Shown here: piece after piece, positions 1 through 10,591 of the stretch
Layout of the letters: every line of letters begins with the position of its first letter
Numbering within the stretch: position 1 is the stretch's first letter
Origin: Lasiosphaeris hirsuta
Lineage: Eukaryota > Ascomycota > Sordariomycetes > Sordariales > Lasiosphaeriaceae
DNA length: 64,000 nucleotides
Reading direction: 5' to 3'
NCBI GenBank assembly: GCA_030549175.1
Contig: JAUKUA010000006.1
Coordinates: 1,488,001-1,552,000 of the forward strand
Notes under the pieces: generated by a model
What the model was told of the DNA's origin: nothing
Databases searched by the model: none
The model's input: only the letters and a program-made list of their open reading frames with translations
Translations under genes and position numbers: made by a program

Positions 1-41
1 TATTGCGGGCTCAAAGCTGTAAACAAGTAGATCCCAGAGGG

Positions 42-47
42 TATATA
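42..47 (+). promoter_or_regulatory. TATA-box candidate of the HsbA-like gene
   Basis: A TATATA hexamer lies about 105 bp upstream of the ATG at 150 of the broken HsbA-like gene. Distance and sequence fit a fungal core promoter. This is inference from position only. Confidence 0.35.
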
Positions 48-252
48 GACCTTGACAGTTCCCCACCGTGGCCACGCCGTCAGACTCCCACCACTGGCAA
101 GTCTATTCTCACGCCTTGAATCTCGCAATAATATCACGACTTTGCCACCATGCGTCTGTCTCTACTCTCTACCGTGGCCGTTCTTACCGGCGCGACCTCG
201 GCCCAGTTGCGTGCCGGGGCGGTTATCAATAACATCGAGACGCTCACAACTA

Positions 253-281
253 AGATGACACCCCTGTATATGAACCACCCC
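253..281 (+). repeat. Left terminal inverted repeat of the Fot1/pogo-like element
   Basis: These 29 bp are an exact reverse complement of 2102-2130 and are preceded by the TA duplication. Matching continues imperfectly inward (ACAT and ACCACT blocks). Confidence 0.93.
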
Positions 282-408
282 CACATGAGGACCACTTGAG
301 GACCACTCTAAATAGCCACATCTCTGTCCTCAACCTCCTTATAAAAAGTCTTCCCATTCCACCAATTCTTTTCCAATCAACTTCATCTTTTCCACACACT
401 TTCTCACG

Positions 409-2037
409 ATGGAGTTCGAACACCATACCGAATTTGACGTCCGTGAGGCCTGCAACGAGTACCTCAATACCGGCAAATTGCGCGCTTCTGCCCGGCATCA
501 TGGTGTTCCGCACGCTACTCTCCGTGGGCGGCTCCTTAGAAGGCTTCCGAAGGCCACGGCCCACTCCGACCGCCAGAGGCTTTCTTTGGTACAAGAAGAA
601 CACCTCTCGAAGTAGATTCTACTGTAGTCGGCGCTGGGGTGCCCTCCCACACATCGCCAGATTCGTCAAATGGCCGAGGGGGCCTGCGCAGCTCGCGGCG
701 ACTTCGATAACATCGGCAAGAAGTGGTATACTCGCTTCTTTCGCAGGAATCCAGTCCTCATGGCCATGCGGAAGAGAGGAGTTGACTCCATTCGCATCTC
801 TAACGCCACCGAGGAGGTCATCCGGCCGTGGTTTGAACATCTCCGTATTCCGGCCATCACTCGGATCCAGCCGTGCCACCGGTGGAATATGGACGAGACT
901 GGGCTCGCCTCCGGCCTTAGATCGAACGGCCTAGTGGTTGGTCACCGGGACCACAAGGCTTTACAGCGTAAAAAGCCTGGCAGTCGCACCTGGATAACCA
1001 TCATCGAAGCCATCTCAGCAACTGGCGATTTTCTCGATCCCCTCGTCATCTTCAAGGGCAGGAGCTTACAACAGCAATGGTTTCCTACTGATTTGAAGGT
1101 ATTCAAGGATTGGAAGTTCCACGCCTCCGAGAACGGCTAGACTGACGATGATACGGCGTATGCCTAGTTTACCGAAGTCTTCCTTCCGTCCACAGCCCCT
1201 GAAGCCCCTGAACAGGCACGCCTCCTGATTTTTGACGGCCACGGCAGTCACACGACCGACCGCTTCATGCTTGCCGCCTTCGAGCACAACGTACACCTCC
1301 TTTTTCTTCCTCCCCACACCTCCCACGTGCTCCAACCTCTCGATCTTTCTATTTTCGGTCCCCTCAAGCAGTACTACCGCTCCAGAATCGCCGAGATCCT
1401 TGAACTCGGCTTTCACGAGGATTCTGTGGCTGGCAAACGTACCTTTCTGAATACCTACCACTGGACACGCACTAAGGCGCTATCGCAGGCAAATATCAAG
1501 GCCGGATAGAAGGCAACGGGGTTGTGGCCGGTCAGTTTGAGCAAGCCCCTGAGAAGCAGACAACTCCTCCAGAATTCCAACTCTACACAACTCACGGAGC
1601 TTCCCCCAGTCGCTCCAGAGGTCCAGTCAGTTAAAGACCCCATTCTAGAGACCGATGAGGGTATTGAGACGGTCTAGAAGACCCCCAGGAAGGCCAGGGA
1701 GTTAAGGGAGCAGGGGAGGCAATTCATGGACTCGGTCAGGCCGTCTCCACGTGACCGCGTGTGGCAGAGGAAGGTAGAAAAGGCCTTTGATGAGCAGACC
1801 TTTGAACTGGCGAAGGCCGAGCAAAAAGTCAAGGCCCTGGAAGAAGCGCTCCGCCTGACAACGACCACACGGCGGAAGAAGGTGCAGCCCGATCAAAATT
1901 CTTCCTTTGCTTCAATCGTAGAGGTCAGGCGCGCGCAATTGGCTGCAGGGAGGGATCTCGATGAATCCACTGATTCTTCATTGACTGAGCTATCTGAAGC
2001 AGAAGACTGTATTGAGATACCTTCATTATTGGGGTAG
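409..2037 (+). pseudogene. Fot1/pogo-like DDE transposase, inactivated by six TAG codons
   Basis: A single uninterrupted frame of 543 codons apart from TAG at 613, 625, 1138, 1165, 1507 and 1675. The N-terminus (about residues 1-60) reads as a helix-turn-helix psq/CENP-B-type DNA-binding domain. The catalytic core shows the MDETG motif (first Asp, near 891), the LLIFDGHGSH motif (second Asp, near 1230) and the LQPLDLSIFGPLK motif (third Asp, near 1340), as in fungal Fot1 and pogo transposases. The C-terminus is charged and coiled-coil-like. Every stop can be derived from TGG or CAG by one C-to-T transition (on one or the other strand) in a CpA context. The contexts NG*TDD and KAG*KATG strongly suggest lost tryptophans. 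That is the signature of RIP. No frameshifts are seen, so inactivation looks mutational rather than by decay over a long time. Confidence 0.88.
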
Positions 2038-2101
2038 TTGTGGAGGTTTGAAGTTGGTGGGTGGTGTGGAGGCCCAGGATGTTAATAGTGGTTCGGATGT
2101 A

Positions 2102-2130
2102 GGGGTGGTTCATATACAGGGGTGTCATCT
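2102..2130 (-). repeat. Right terminal inverted repeat of the Fot1/pogo-like element
   Basis: Exact reverse complement of the left end, followed by TA at 2131-2132. Confidence 0.93.
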
Positions 2131-3054
2131 TAAGTCTAGAAATCTGATCGGCCCGGCTCAGCAAGTCAACATCCTAAGTGGCCCTCTCTTACTCGCTGGC
2201 CAAGGGCCCTGGTATGTGAGTGGCTTTTCCTTGCCCAAAATCCTCTCCCCGGGTGCTGTGTCAGTGGCTGATGACTTTGTGTGCCTGGTAGAGCGTTATC
2301 ACGGGGCTCGCCGAGATCGTCGAGACATCGCTCTCTATCCTCAATTCCATGGGGGTCCAGGGCCTGAAATTGCCGCTGAATGCAGCAGATCCGGCTGTCA
2401 ACAGGTCCGATCCCGCGGCCGCCAACATCCTCTACGGCACCGAGGACTCGGCGGCCATTGCGGATGCGATCCGGACGTTCGTCGATGTGCACAAGCAGCT
2501 ACTCAACGTCATCATCGGCAAGGCTGGGCTGCTGATCAACACTCCGTATGTCGGCATGCCGATTACCAAGGCTCTGCGCTTGGTTTGAATATGTTGTCGG
2601 CGTAAGTTACGGTACATTTTTCGGAGCCCACGTCGAATCTTGTGTGACTGATGCCGCGGGTTTGGACAGTCGATCGCCTATTCTCTCATTAATGCGGTTG
2701 AGGCAACTGTATCCGCCGCCATAAGGGAGGGGACTGCAGATCTTGATAATTTCATCCGCATCGCCATTGAGTCGTTCACCTAGATCACCAGGCTTCTTTT
2801 GTTGGATAGAGCGAATGGACTGATTGCTGACGCTGATACATTTGGTGGTTCACTTCGGCCCTCCGTAACTTTGGCTGAGCAAGGTGTCACGGTTCGCATT
2901 TGAGCAGCGCTGGGCATTACAGTGGTGTCGCATTTGGATACACACTTCGAGTAGTAACAACCGTGCGATAGCAATCTCATATATCCGACTCACTCCAGCA
3001 GCTTGATGATAGTACATGAACAAGGACCTTTCCCCTTGCGATAGTGATGGTACC

Positions 3055-5349
3055 CTACAGCATCAGAATCAAGGCGTCTTTCGCATCCCCTGTCTCCGAG
3101 GCGCAGATATCGACAGCAAAGGCAAGGCCAGAGATTTCGACAGGGTCGCTAGCAAGATCTTCAAAAATGACAGTGGCGGTCTTCGTCTTCCCTGAATCAG
3201 TCGCCCAACGACCGAGCGTGGGGCTTAGATCCATTTCAGCCTCAGGTGCCTTCGTTTCGCCGTTAGCCATTTTCTTTTCGTCCAGAGTAGTAGAACTTGA
3301 ACTGGCTTCAGAACTGTGCGTGATTGGCAATATGCCCGACGTGTCTTCTTTGGTGATCTTTTTGCAGTGCTCAGGTGACGGAGATGGAGAGGGTAGTTCG
3401 GATAGCAAGCCAACATCATTGCCGTTATCGAGCTCCTCGCTACCGGGCTCCTCGCTATCGGGCTCCTGGTTGTCGAGCCCCTCGTTGTCAAGCTCCTGGC
3501 TGTCAAGCTCTTCGTTGCTTCCCAACCCGAAGAACTCCCTCTCAAGCTCCAAGTCATGTTCTGTCGCGGCTCGCTCTGTTTCCTTCCTGTCTTTCTCATT
3601 GTCCCCCTTCCTGTCTTGCTCATTGCCAATGTTTTCCTCACCCACTTCCACAACAACGTCCTTCCCCACCTCCCCTCCTTCCCTATCCTCCTCCCCTGGC
3701 CCTTCCACCTTCGCTCCTTCCTCACGCTCCCCTTCCCCACGCTCCCCTTCCCCACGCTCCCCTTCTCCACGCTCCCCTTCCCCCTCTTCCACCGTCTGCA
3801 TCATCTTCGCCTCCAGATTCACTGGCGTCCACCCTCTTCCCGTCCCCACAGGCGCCGCCATATCAGGGCTGATCCTCGTCGCCGGCTCAAAATCCACCGA
3901 AATGACATAGCTCTCCCCCAGCCCACACTTAACAACCCCCATCTCTCCTGCCTCCTCCCGCTCCTTCCGTGCCCACACCAGCTTGGTCACCTTCGCGTCC
4001 ACGGCGCTCTGGACCCGTGTCACAAATTTGGCCGCGTCGCTCGGCGTTCCCATCGACAGCCACCCCCCCGGTTCGTAGGCTGACGGGCTTCCAGCGCGGC
4101 CACCGTCACCCAACCTGGGAGTGAAGCCCGTCCCAACTTGGGGGGGATTATCCACCTTGAACGAAGCGAAGTCGTACGCGAGCAGTTGGTAGGCGCCTTT
4201 GGTCTCGGGGGGCTTCGGGTGGTCCGCGGGGAAGAGGGAGGGCCTGTGCAGCAGGGAGGGGCTGTACTTTGGCGAGGTGGGGGTGAAGGGCGGGGAGAAG
4301 AGTTTGGGGGCTGTGGCGGTGGACGAGGAAATCGGTCTGACCGAGGGGAGGAGGATGGGCGCCGGCGATGGAGCGGCCTCGCTCGGTTCCGAGGTCGGAG
4401 TGTCTGTCGGTGCGGAGGGGAGGGTGCTAGATCCTGTCTCATTAGGGATGGGCGGAGGCGGGTGTTGTCGTTCAGGGGAGGGAGTAGCAGTGGGTTCGGA
4501 GGAGAGGGAGCTAAGTACGCTCTCCTCTGTAATGGGCGCGAGTTCAGGGACGGGAGTCGGCTCAGGGGCGAGGGCGGTAGGTGTGACCTCGTTGATGGGT
4601 ATTGGTGTACCTGTTTTCGCTTTTGTCTTCTTGGGAGCTCGCTTCGGTGGCTCTGGGGTTGGTTCAACCGCTTTGCGCTTTGCGGCTCGTGGTGGCTGAA
4701 TGCGAGTTGGAGCTTGGCCAGTTGCTCGCTTGCCCCTTTTCTGAGTCGGTCCTGGCGTGGTTTCATCTTCCTCCACCACCGATGCTTGTTTCACGTTAAT
4801 ATTCAACTTTTTCTCTTCAGCCTTCTTAGCTTGTTCTTCGGCTTCCTTCGCTTCGTCCACAACTTTCTTAGCATCAAGAAGGTCGCCGGCTGTCTCGAGC
4901 ACCGTCCTATTCCTCTCTTCCCTTTCTTCTTTTGCCTCCTGATATCTTATTAGCCACTATTGGTCTAAAACCAGTGTAATCCATCCTGAACTGACCTCGC
5001 GCACTTTGTCCAGATGTAGTAGTCGATCAATCTCGGCTTTATACCAGGCTCGTGCCCGCTTCAGGAACTCATCTCTTGTGTAGATAGCCCCTTTATGCAG
5101 CGCTCTTAGGTCATGGATGAGACCTTCCTCCGTCAAGTGATACTTTCCCAAGAGATTGATCGCTCGTCCCTCGGATGCAAGGGGAGAGAATTTAGGGCCG
5201 TGTCTACCCTGTTTGCATGGCGGAACGAGTTTGCAAAGCCAACTCTTAGGCAATGGTCCGAGGCTGAGCCTGGTGTCCAGCGTCAATTTTCTGTGATCTT
5301 TCAGATCCGGAAGTCGCCCCGAACCGGAGTTGAGGCTTTGAGACTCCAT
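3055..5349 (-). CDS. Hypothetical acidic, low-complexity protein (745 residues)
   Basis: Two exons are proposed: 5349-4996 and 4938-3055, with a 57-bp intron (GTCAGT to ATATCAG) that joins in phase. I chose the Met at 5349; an in-frame Met at 5397 is possible. Exon 1 encodes a compact, probably folded domain of about 118 residues with the pattern SLGPLPKSW near residue 32 and a helix ending near the splice site. Residues 120-330 are a Lys/Glu coiled coil followed by Pro/Ser/Thr-rich linker. A second folded patch near 360-460 contains GGWLSMG and WARKERE. The C-terminal third is very acidic, with four GERGE-type repeats and SEELD-type repeats. I do not recognise a family. A KRK-rich stretch and the acidity suggest a nuclear protein, but this is only inference. 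Confidence 0.7.
3724..3783 (+). repeat. 15-bp tandem repeat, four units, inside the coding region
   Basis: The unit ACGCTCCCCTTCCCC occurs four times (third copy with one change). On the minus strand it encodes the repeated GEGER peptide of the acidic hypothetical protein. Because the unit is a multiple of three, copy-number changes would keep the frame. Confidence 0.9.
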
Positions 5350-6957
5350 TGGGTAAATATTTATTAGTCGTACCCAGTTACCATATAGCAGTAGCAATGT
5401 GTCGAAAGAGTCTCAGTCAGGCGAGTGCAGTGATGATACTTCACAAGCACACAACGAAATATATACCAAGGCGACAATATTATCAACAAAAGCCATCTGG
5501 CAGTTTTTCAGATATCCAGCAGAGGACAATGCCGATGCAATCAGGTGCCGGAAGTGCAACTTCGAACAAAGATCTAGTGAAACCGAATTCGTTTCCAACA
5601 TTTCCAAATCCCACCTCAGACTAGTATTTGTTCTCAAGTTTGTCGCCATCTCCACCCCACGACCTCGACTCAAATAGGATCAAGAACAAGGATCAAGAAC
5701 AAGGATCAAGAACAAAAACACGGTTGTCTTCATAATAGATATGAATTAATTTCGTGAAATATAAAACTTCAGAGACTGGTCATATGGCGCAAGAGTTGGC
5801 CATTTGCAATCTCCAAATAGGCTCAAATTCACCGTAACCCCTTCCTTTGTCACCAGCTTCGAATACCGCATCCGGTCAGGCATTTTCCATTGCAGTTGCC
5901 ACGGGCAAGGGAATAAACAACAGGACTGGGACAAAGACTTGGACTTTGGTAGGACGTGTGTAGGTGGGAAATAATCTCCGCGTGATCCACACTGTTGATC
6001 GCCATCAAAGTGAACCGGAAGTTGCGGGCCAAAAGTCAACGTGACATTGCGCGGCAATTAACTGCTGGCAATACGTACTATTTCCAAGGGGGCTGATATC
6101 TCCTTTTTATTTTCAAACTTATACCAAGGCTCTTCTTGGCTACCTGCCAATACACGCGCCCCACTTTGGCTACCTTGAGTGGTAATTTTCTTCAGTCAAT
6201 TTCGACATAATTAACATTGCCTCGTTGTCCTACTATAGGAAGGAAGACGGAGTTTGTGTTTGCTAAGCCCGACACAGCGATCATGGCAGCCTCGGATAGA
6301 TTTAACGGCACTAAGGTATGAGTTGGGCAGGATGGTGGGCAAGGGTGCTGGATTGGACGGCATTCCGAAAGGATCACGGCGTACAACGGCAAGGCCAATG
6401 GTGACATGGCCGAGCCCATCGGGGGTTAATTTTGTTTGGTATGTCTTCTTCAGCCACTGCTCCCTGTTAGTATTTTTTTTGTGGGGGTTGATCCCACGCT
6501 GTCCCGTTTTTTCTCACTTCAAATCGTGGGTTGTCATCGGGGGCCCATCGTGGTAAAGGGTTGCACAGCTCGGACCGTACAGGGCAGGTACGTACGAAGT
6601 CGACGATCCTTCCCTGCGACTCTGGCCTACCAACCGACAGCATCCCGCATATCGTCTGCGGTCTGCACTATCTGACGTAAGCCAACCCCCCCCCCTTCCA
6701 AAAAAAAACCGTTGATGATAAATATCTCCCGCGGCCAAGTTGTCTGCGACGCGAAGATCTAGTGCGTGTATTATTTACAGACAACCCAGGTCCCAGCCAG
6801 CCGCCACGCAATAATACCGCGCTCGACGTGATAGGTGTCTACGAGTATCCAATCGCGGCCGGCAACTCGCGCATTTGGTGTCGTGCGGATACGGCGGCAA
6901 TACGGCAGCCCCTATCGTCGCGACGGCCGCTAGCGACGGTCTAGCCACGGCCTTAAC
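5350..6957. other. Intergenic, no gene seen
   Basis: Short frames on both strands show no conserved pattern. The stretch holds a 13-bp triplicate (5677-5715) and short C and A runs near 6690-6705. It includes the upstream region of the flavin monooxygenase. Confidence 0.6.
5677..5715 (+). repeat. 13-bp tandem repeat, three units
   Basis: GGATCAAGAACAA is repeated three times head to tail. Confidence 0.9.
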
Positions 6958-9061
6958 ATGGATCGATCCAACGTCGCTATCATTGGGGCGGGTGAGTCTG
7001 GGGGACTAGCAATGCATGGCACCATTGTCATTAGGATTCTAACAACAATAGGCCCTTCGGGCTTGACCATGCTCAAGGCACTGCGAGAGGACGGCTTTAC
7101 CGTCACGCTATTCGAACGGCGGCATAATGTCGGGGGCCTGTGGGCGTACTCGGACAATCCTACGTACACAACAGCACTGCCGGGTATGTGCCACCACATC
7201 TCAGGATTATGATGTGCTATCATATTGCACAATACGGACGCATTATGGAAGAGCACCCTACTTATCATTGGCACGCACACGTGCCTCACATATGGCAGTA
7301 ACGCGGGCAAACATCAGCAGGTTCACTTGTGGTTTCAGCGACTTTCCGATCCCTGATAGTAAGTCGGCCGAAATCCCCAAAGTAACCCCATCCAGTCGCG
7401 CTCCCATGTCACTGCATCTGCAGCGACTCATGCGTGCCTTCGTCCACTGTGGTGCCTCCCAGGGCCTGGGCTGATTCACACCACTAGAGTACCCGACCTA
7501 TATGCAGCCTCACGAGTTCCAGGAGTATATGGAAGACTATGCCAAGCACTTCGACCTGCTCCGAGACATTGTCTTTGGCGCAACCCTAACGCACGCTAGG
7601 CGCAACGACGACGACACTGGCTGGCTGCTCGATATCGAGAAGGATGGGAAGACCGAGACAGCCGCGTTCGACCGTGTCGCCTTCTGTCATGGCTACCAGT
7701 CCAAGGCCGACGTGCCTACCTTTGAGGGGCAGGAGCTGTTTGAGGGCACCATCATCCACTCGCAGGCCTATCGAGAGTATGTATTAACTCGTATTCCAGT
7801 CCTGATTCCAACCCCCATGTCTTGGCAAGCGCGCGTGGCGCTTACTAACCTCCCCCTTTTCCCGCCGGTGCTCTAGCCCCGAGCAGTTCAAGGACAAGAA
7901 CGTAGTCGTCGTCGGCCTATCATCCACGGCGGGGGACATTGTCCCCACGCTGATGCCGGTGGCGTCCAAAGTCTACATCTCGCACCGGCGCGGCGCCATC
8001 CCGTTCCGCCGTTATCGCAATGGCACGCCCAATGACTTGGGCATCACCTGGCGCCGCCGGCAGCTATCGCGTATGTACCCTGCGTATAGGATTACTGGGC
8101 CATTTCCCTTTTAGGAGATCACACAAGATCCCACTAACCACTCTTGCAACCAGAATTCCTCCAACGCCACTTCCCAACTCTCTCCCGCCGCATCGCCGAC
8201 CTGACGGTAGCCTTCCTCTCCCGGCGGGCCTTCGGACCCCTCGACCCGGCCTGGCGCCTCGAGCCCTTCCCCTCCATTACCGTCAACCTGCCCGGCTCTT
8301 TTGAGCTACTAATGCCGCTGCTGCAGGACGGCAGCCTCACCTCCTTACACGGACTCACCCGCTTCACAGGCCCAAGGACGGTCGAGTTTGCCGATGGGAC
8401 CGTGCTGGGCGATGTCGACGCTGTCGTGCTGTGCACGGGGTACTCGGCCGACTGGAGCGTTGTTGCGCCGTGGATCGAGACCAGCTTGCCACAGGGGGCG
8501 AGTGTCGAGTATACGGGGCCCGAGATGCAGAGGCTGTGGATGAACCTATTCCCGGCGAGATATGCGGATAGCGCGGTGCTTTTGTGCTACAGTGCATTTG
8601 GAAAGAATAATGGGTTTAGCTTTGCGGATGTTACGGCCTGGGCTATTAGCAATGTCTGGCGGGGGGTCGAGAAGTTACCTGCGCGTGATGAAATGGAGCG
8701 GTGGATCGATGAGCACCAGAGATGGGTCGCTGAGAAGTGCTGGGCGGTGGACGACAAGTGCGATATTAGTATGGTCAGGCAGTGGGAGTTTCAGGGCTGG
8801 CTTCATCGAGCGGCGGGCACCGGTATGGATAATCTCGGATGGGGATGGAAGGGCTGGGTGTTCTGGTGGAGGGATCGCAAGATGTACGGGTTGATGAACG
8901 ACGGGTTGGAGACGGCTCATGCCTTCCGATATTTCGAGACAGGCCGGCGGAGGACGTGGGACGGGGCGAGGGACGCCATCTTGCATGCCAACGAGGTGGT
9001 GCAGAACATGTTTCCCATGAAGGAGGACGACATCCCTTGGCCTCCCAAGGTGAAGGTGTAA
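6958..9061 (+). CDS. Flavin-containing monooxygenase (FMO), 538 residues, six exons
   Basis: Proposed exons: 6958-6991, 7052-7183, 7299-7358, 7488-7776, 7877-8070 and 8154-9061. All junctions follow GT-AG and the total (1,617 nt) is in frame. The first splice creates the FAD-binding motif GAGPSG at residues 10-15. The FMO signature FxGxxxHxxxY lies near residue 160, and its Tyr-Arg-Asp end is completed by the fourth splice. The NADPH-binding GLSSTAG follows near residue 185. Length is typical of class B flavoprotein monooxygenases, which use NADPH and O2 to oxygenate nucleophilic N or S, or carbonyl substrates. The substrate cannot be told from sequence. The C-terminus has no clear membrane anchor. 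No biosynthetic backbone gene is nearby. The stop codon is only about 30 bp from the inverted-repeat element at 9092, which may now supply or disturb the 3' untranslated region. Confidence 0.88.
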
Positions 9062-9084
9062 TCTTGCTTGTGATCTTTTTTTGT

Positions 9085-9108
9085 TGTTTTACCCTAAAGT
9101 TGCCCTCA
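9085..9108 (+). repeat. Left arm of perfect 24-bp inverted repeat
   Basis: Exact reverse complement of 10592-10615, about 1.5 kb away. A match this long is not expected by chance in a window of this size. Confidence 0.92.
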
Positions 9109-9239
9109 CCAACCCCAGTCACCCGCACCACCCCTAGCCACCTTGCTCAGACGCTACTCAGGCGCTGCTCAGGAAATGATCAGAGAAATCGCCAAACATG
9201 GTTTAGATGAGTAGGCAGTACTCTGCCGTTCAAATGGCA

Positions 9240-9480
9240 ACTTTTCGCGAGGTCCCAGTTTTGGGACACAGGTGGCGGTTCTGAATAGCGCCAACGTTGG
9301 CAATGCGCTAAGATTGAACACGCAGCGTGTCAAATGCGCCGGCGATGACATCAGGCTCGAAGAGGACGTCCATTGTAAGGGTGCGAAATGGCAACGCGAG
9401 AATAGAATGGCAAAGGCAAAGCTTGCGAGAGACGAGCGAAAGAAAATTTGGTTGGAAATTTTAGTTGGAGAATTGGACTG
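9240..9480 (-). pseudogene. Decayed partial copy of the small gene at 9732-10264
   Basis: On the minus strand this stretch reads VIAGAFDTLRVQS, a stop codon, then RIANV. It parallels VIAGAFDTLRIQSELIANV of the neighbouring copy. The DNA of the two copies is roughly 80% alike over about 65 bp near 9290 and 10065, and both end with a GAAAATTTGGTTG block. The later part of the gene is missing or unrecognisable. A duplicated block with ATTACCCCGCTCCAC (9547 and 9592) lies just upstream of this copy. Confidence 0.45.
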
Positions 9481-9544
9481 CCAAGAAATGGGGAACAGGA
9501 TTGAAGAGGAAAATGGAAAGGCGAGAATTGAATCAATACGGAGT

Positions 9545-9630
9545 AGATTACCCCGCTCCACATAGCTCGTAACCTAACGGGGCATTCAGATTACCCCGCT
9601 CCACGTGACCTCGTGACCTGACGCGAAAGA
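9545..9630 (+). repeat. Imperfect direct repeat of about 43 bp, two units
   Basis: AGATTACCCCGCTCCAC starts each unit and a CGTGACCT/CGTAACCT block follows. It lies between the two decayed gene copies, on the upstream side of the left one, so it may be an old promoter repeat. Confidence 0.7.
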
Positions 9631-9731
9631 CAAAAATTACTCCTCCTAAACGCCCTGGTCATTTATTAAATACATCAGACCTCGCAACTCCCTGAATCAT
9701 CTCCTCCATTCCTCCAGTCTTATGTATTCCT

Positions 9732-10264
9732 TTACTTTAGAATCCATTTCCGAATAATGCTCTCGCGCTTGATGGCCAACGGTGTATCTGGTTGGAGAGC
9801 AATGCCTAGGGCGGGCAAAATGGTGTCTAGAGGAATAAATGACATACCATTCATCGTGTAGAGCTGGGGTTGTGTAGCCGGAAAGTTGGGAATATCGCCT
9901 CCATTGCGAATGTCGCAGAGTTGCTGGAGAACACCGCCTGCATTCTTAGCAAACAGGTGTGTATTAACAGCTGCGATCTCGAAATTGGTTGGCGATTTTC
10001 GAGCCTGCCGAGGCGGTGGTTGACCTGATCGAAGCGAGGACATTCTGCTGGTCCTCAAGAGGTGACATTGGCAATGAGCTCGGATTGAATGCGGAGCGTG
10101 TCAAAGGCTCCGGCGATGACAGCGGGCTCGGGAAGGGCAGCCATCGAAGCGATCGCCGGACGGATGAGAGAAATTGGTCGCAGCGAAATGGAGGAAAGGG
10201 TGGCAGCATTCGCAGCGAGATGGAGGAAAATTTGGTTGCGAGAAATTAGCGGGGCAGATTGCAA
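9732..10264 (-). pseudogene. Decayed small gene of a fungal repeated family, two frameshifts
   Basis: Reading leftwards, one frame from 10264 runs to IQSELIANVTS and stops at about 10055. A second frame carries LEDQQNVLASIRS. A third runs from near 10000 to 9732 with NFEIAAVNTH, IPNFPAT and a basic C-terminus. Together these resemble a small helical protein family repeated in Sordariomycete genomes, which typically shows an N-terminal coiled coil, an IPNFPAT-type motif and a C-terminal helical pair of LD/KR pattern. The family recall is from memory and uncertain. Two frame breaks make it a likely pseudogene, although an unseen intron could explain one of them. Function is unknown. Confidence 0.42.
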
Positions 10265-10340
10265 TGAGGGGCACGTGACCGTACGTGAGCGGTGAGCACA
10301 GGTAAAATGATCGCCTAGAATATACTAGCACATGCCCTCG

Positions 10341-10470
10341 GATGGTATACAATACCCCAGCTTGCCTAAGCTCAAATTTTGGGATGGTATATGATATCCC
10401 AGCTCGGAATTTGGGATGGTACATAGTACCGCAGCTCGAAATTTGGGATGGGATATGATATACCAGTACC
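10341..10470 (+). repeat. Minisatellite, 32-bp unit, about 3.5 copies
   Basis: Units begin GATGGTATA at 10341 (a longer 42-bp unit), 10383, 10415 and 10447. They share the core CCCAGCTCGGAATTTGG with changes. The array lies near the right end of the putative inverted-repeat element. Confidence 0.85.
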
Positions 10471-10591
10471 GATAGGATGTCTTATTAGTTGAGGGTCCAA
10501 AATTGGGCCACACGGCTGTGCAGGTTAGGCTCACCCATAGCTCACCCTAGCTCAGGAGCGGCTCAGGGCCACGCGCGAACATGGAAATTGC

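Larger units (their letters stand above)
253..2130 (+). mobile_element. Fot1/pogo-like (Tc1-mariner superfamily) DNA transposon, complete but RIP-mutated
   Basis: The 1,878-bp element is flanked by TA at 251-252 and 2131-2132, the target duplication of the Tc1/mariner superfamily. Its ends form a perfect 29-bp inverted repeat (AGATGACACC outward end) that continues imperfectly for about 15 bp. It holds one long transposase frame (409-2037). It sits inside exon 1 of the HsbA-like gene, and exact removal with one TA restores that reading frame, so the boundaries are firm. Six in-frame TAG codons mean it cannot move by itself, though the intact ends could still be substrates for a transposase supplied elsewhere. 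Confidence 0.92.
150..2783 (+). pseudogene. HsbA-like cell-surface protein gene, split by a transposon and frameshifted
   Basis: The ATG at 150 starts a classical secretion signal (basic-hydrophobic, ending near TSAQ) followed by a helical segment with VINNIETLT. The frame is cut at 251-252 by the inserted element and resumes exactly at 2131 with a segment containing GPAQQ and GPLLLAGQGP, typical of the hydrophobic surface-binding protein A (HsbA) family of secreted fungal proteins. An intron of about 76 bp (2216-2291, GTGAGT to TAG) gives an in-frame second exon from 2292. A second intron starts at the GTAAGT near 2600, and the last exon ends with ESFT and TAG at 2781-2783. One extra T in the TTT near 2583 puts a TGA before the second intron. 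Removing one base would restore the expected VEYVVG to SIAYSLINAV junction. The gene therefore carries two lesions, an insertion and a +1 frameshift. HsbA family members are described as binding hydrophobic surfaces and recruiting cutinase-type hydrolases. The family call rests on pattern memory. Confidence 0.72.

Noticed and set aside
296..934. Plus-strand 212-codon frame in the transposon
   Set aside because: It runs in a different frame from the transposase motifs. It is open only because that DNA is GC-rich.
3044..3910. Plus-strand 288-codon Ser/Pro-rich frame
   Set aside because: Antisense of the acidic minus-strand gene. Its Ser/Pro repeats arise from complementing Glu/Gly codons.
4020..4766. 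Minus-strand 248-codon Arg/Pro/Ser frame
   Set aside because: Shifted frame of the acidic hypothetical protein with no independent coding evidence.
10338..10470. Spaced repeats considered as a CRISPR array
   Set aside because: Units are adjacent and diverged, without unique spacers, and the genome is eukaryotic.
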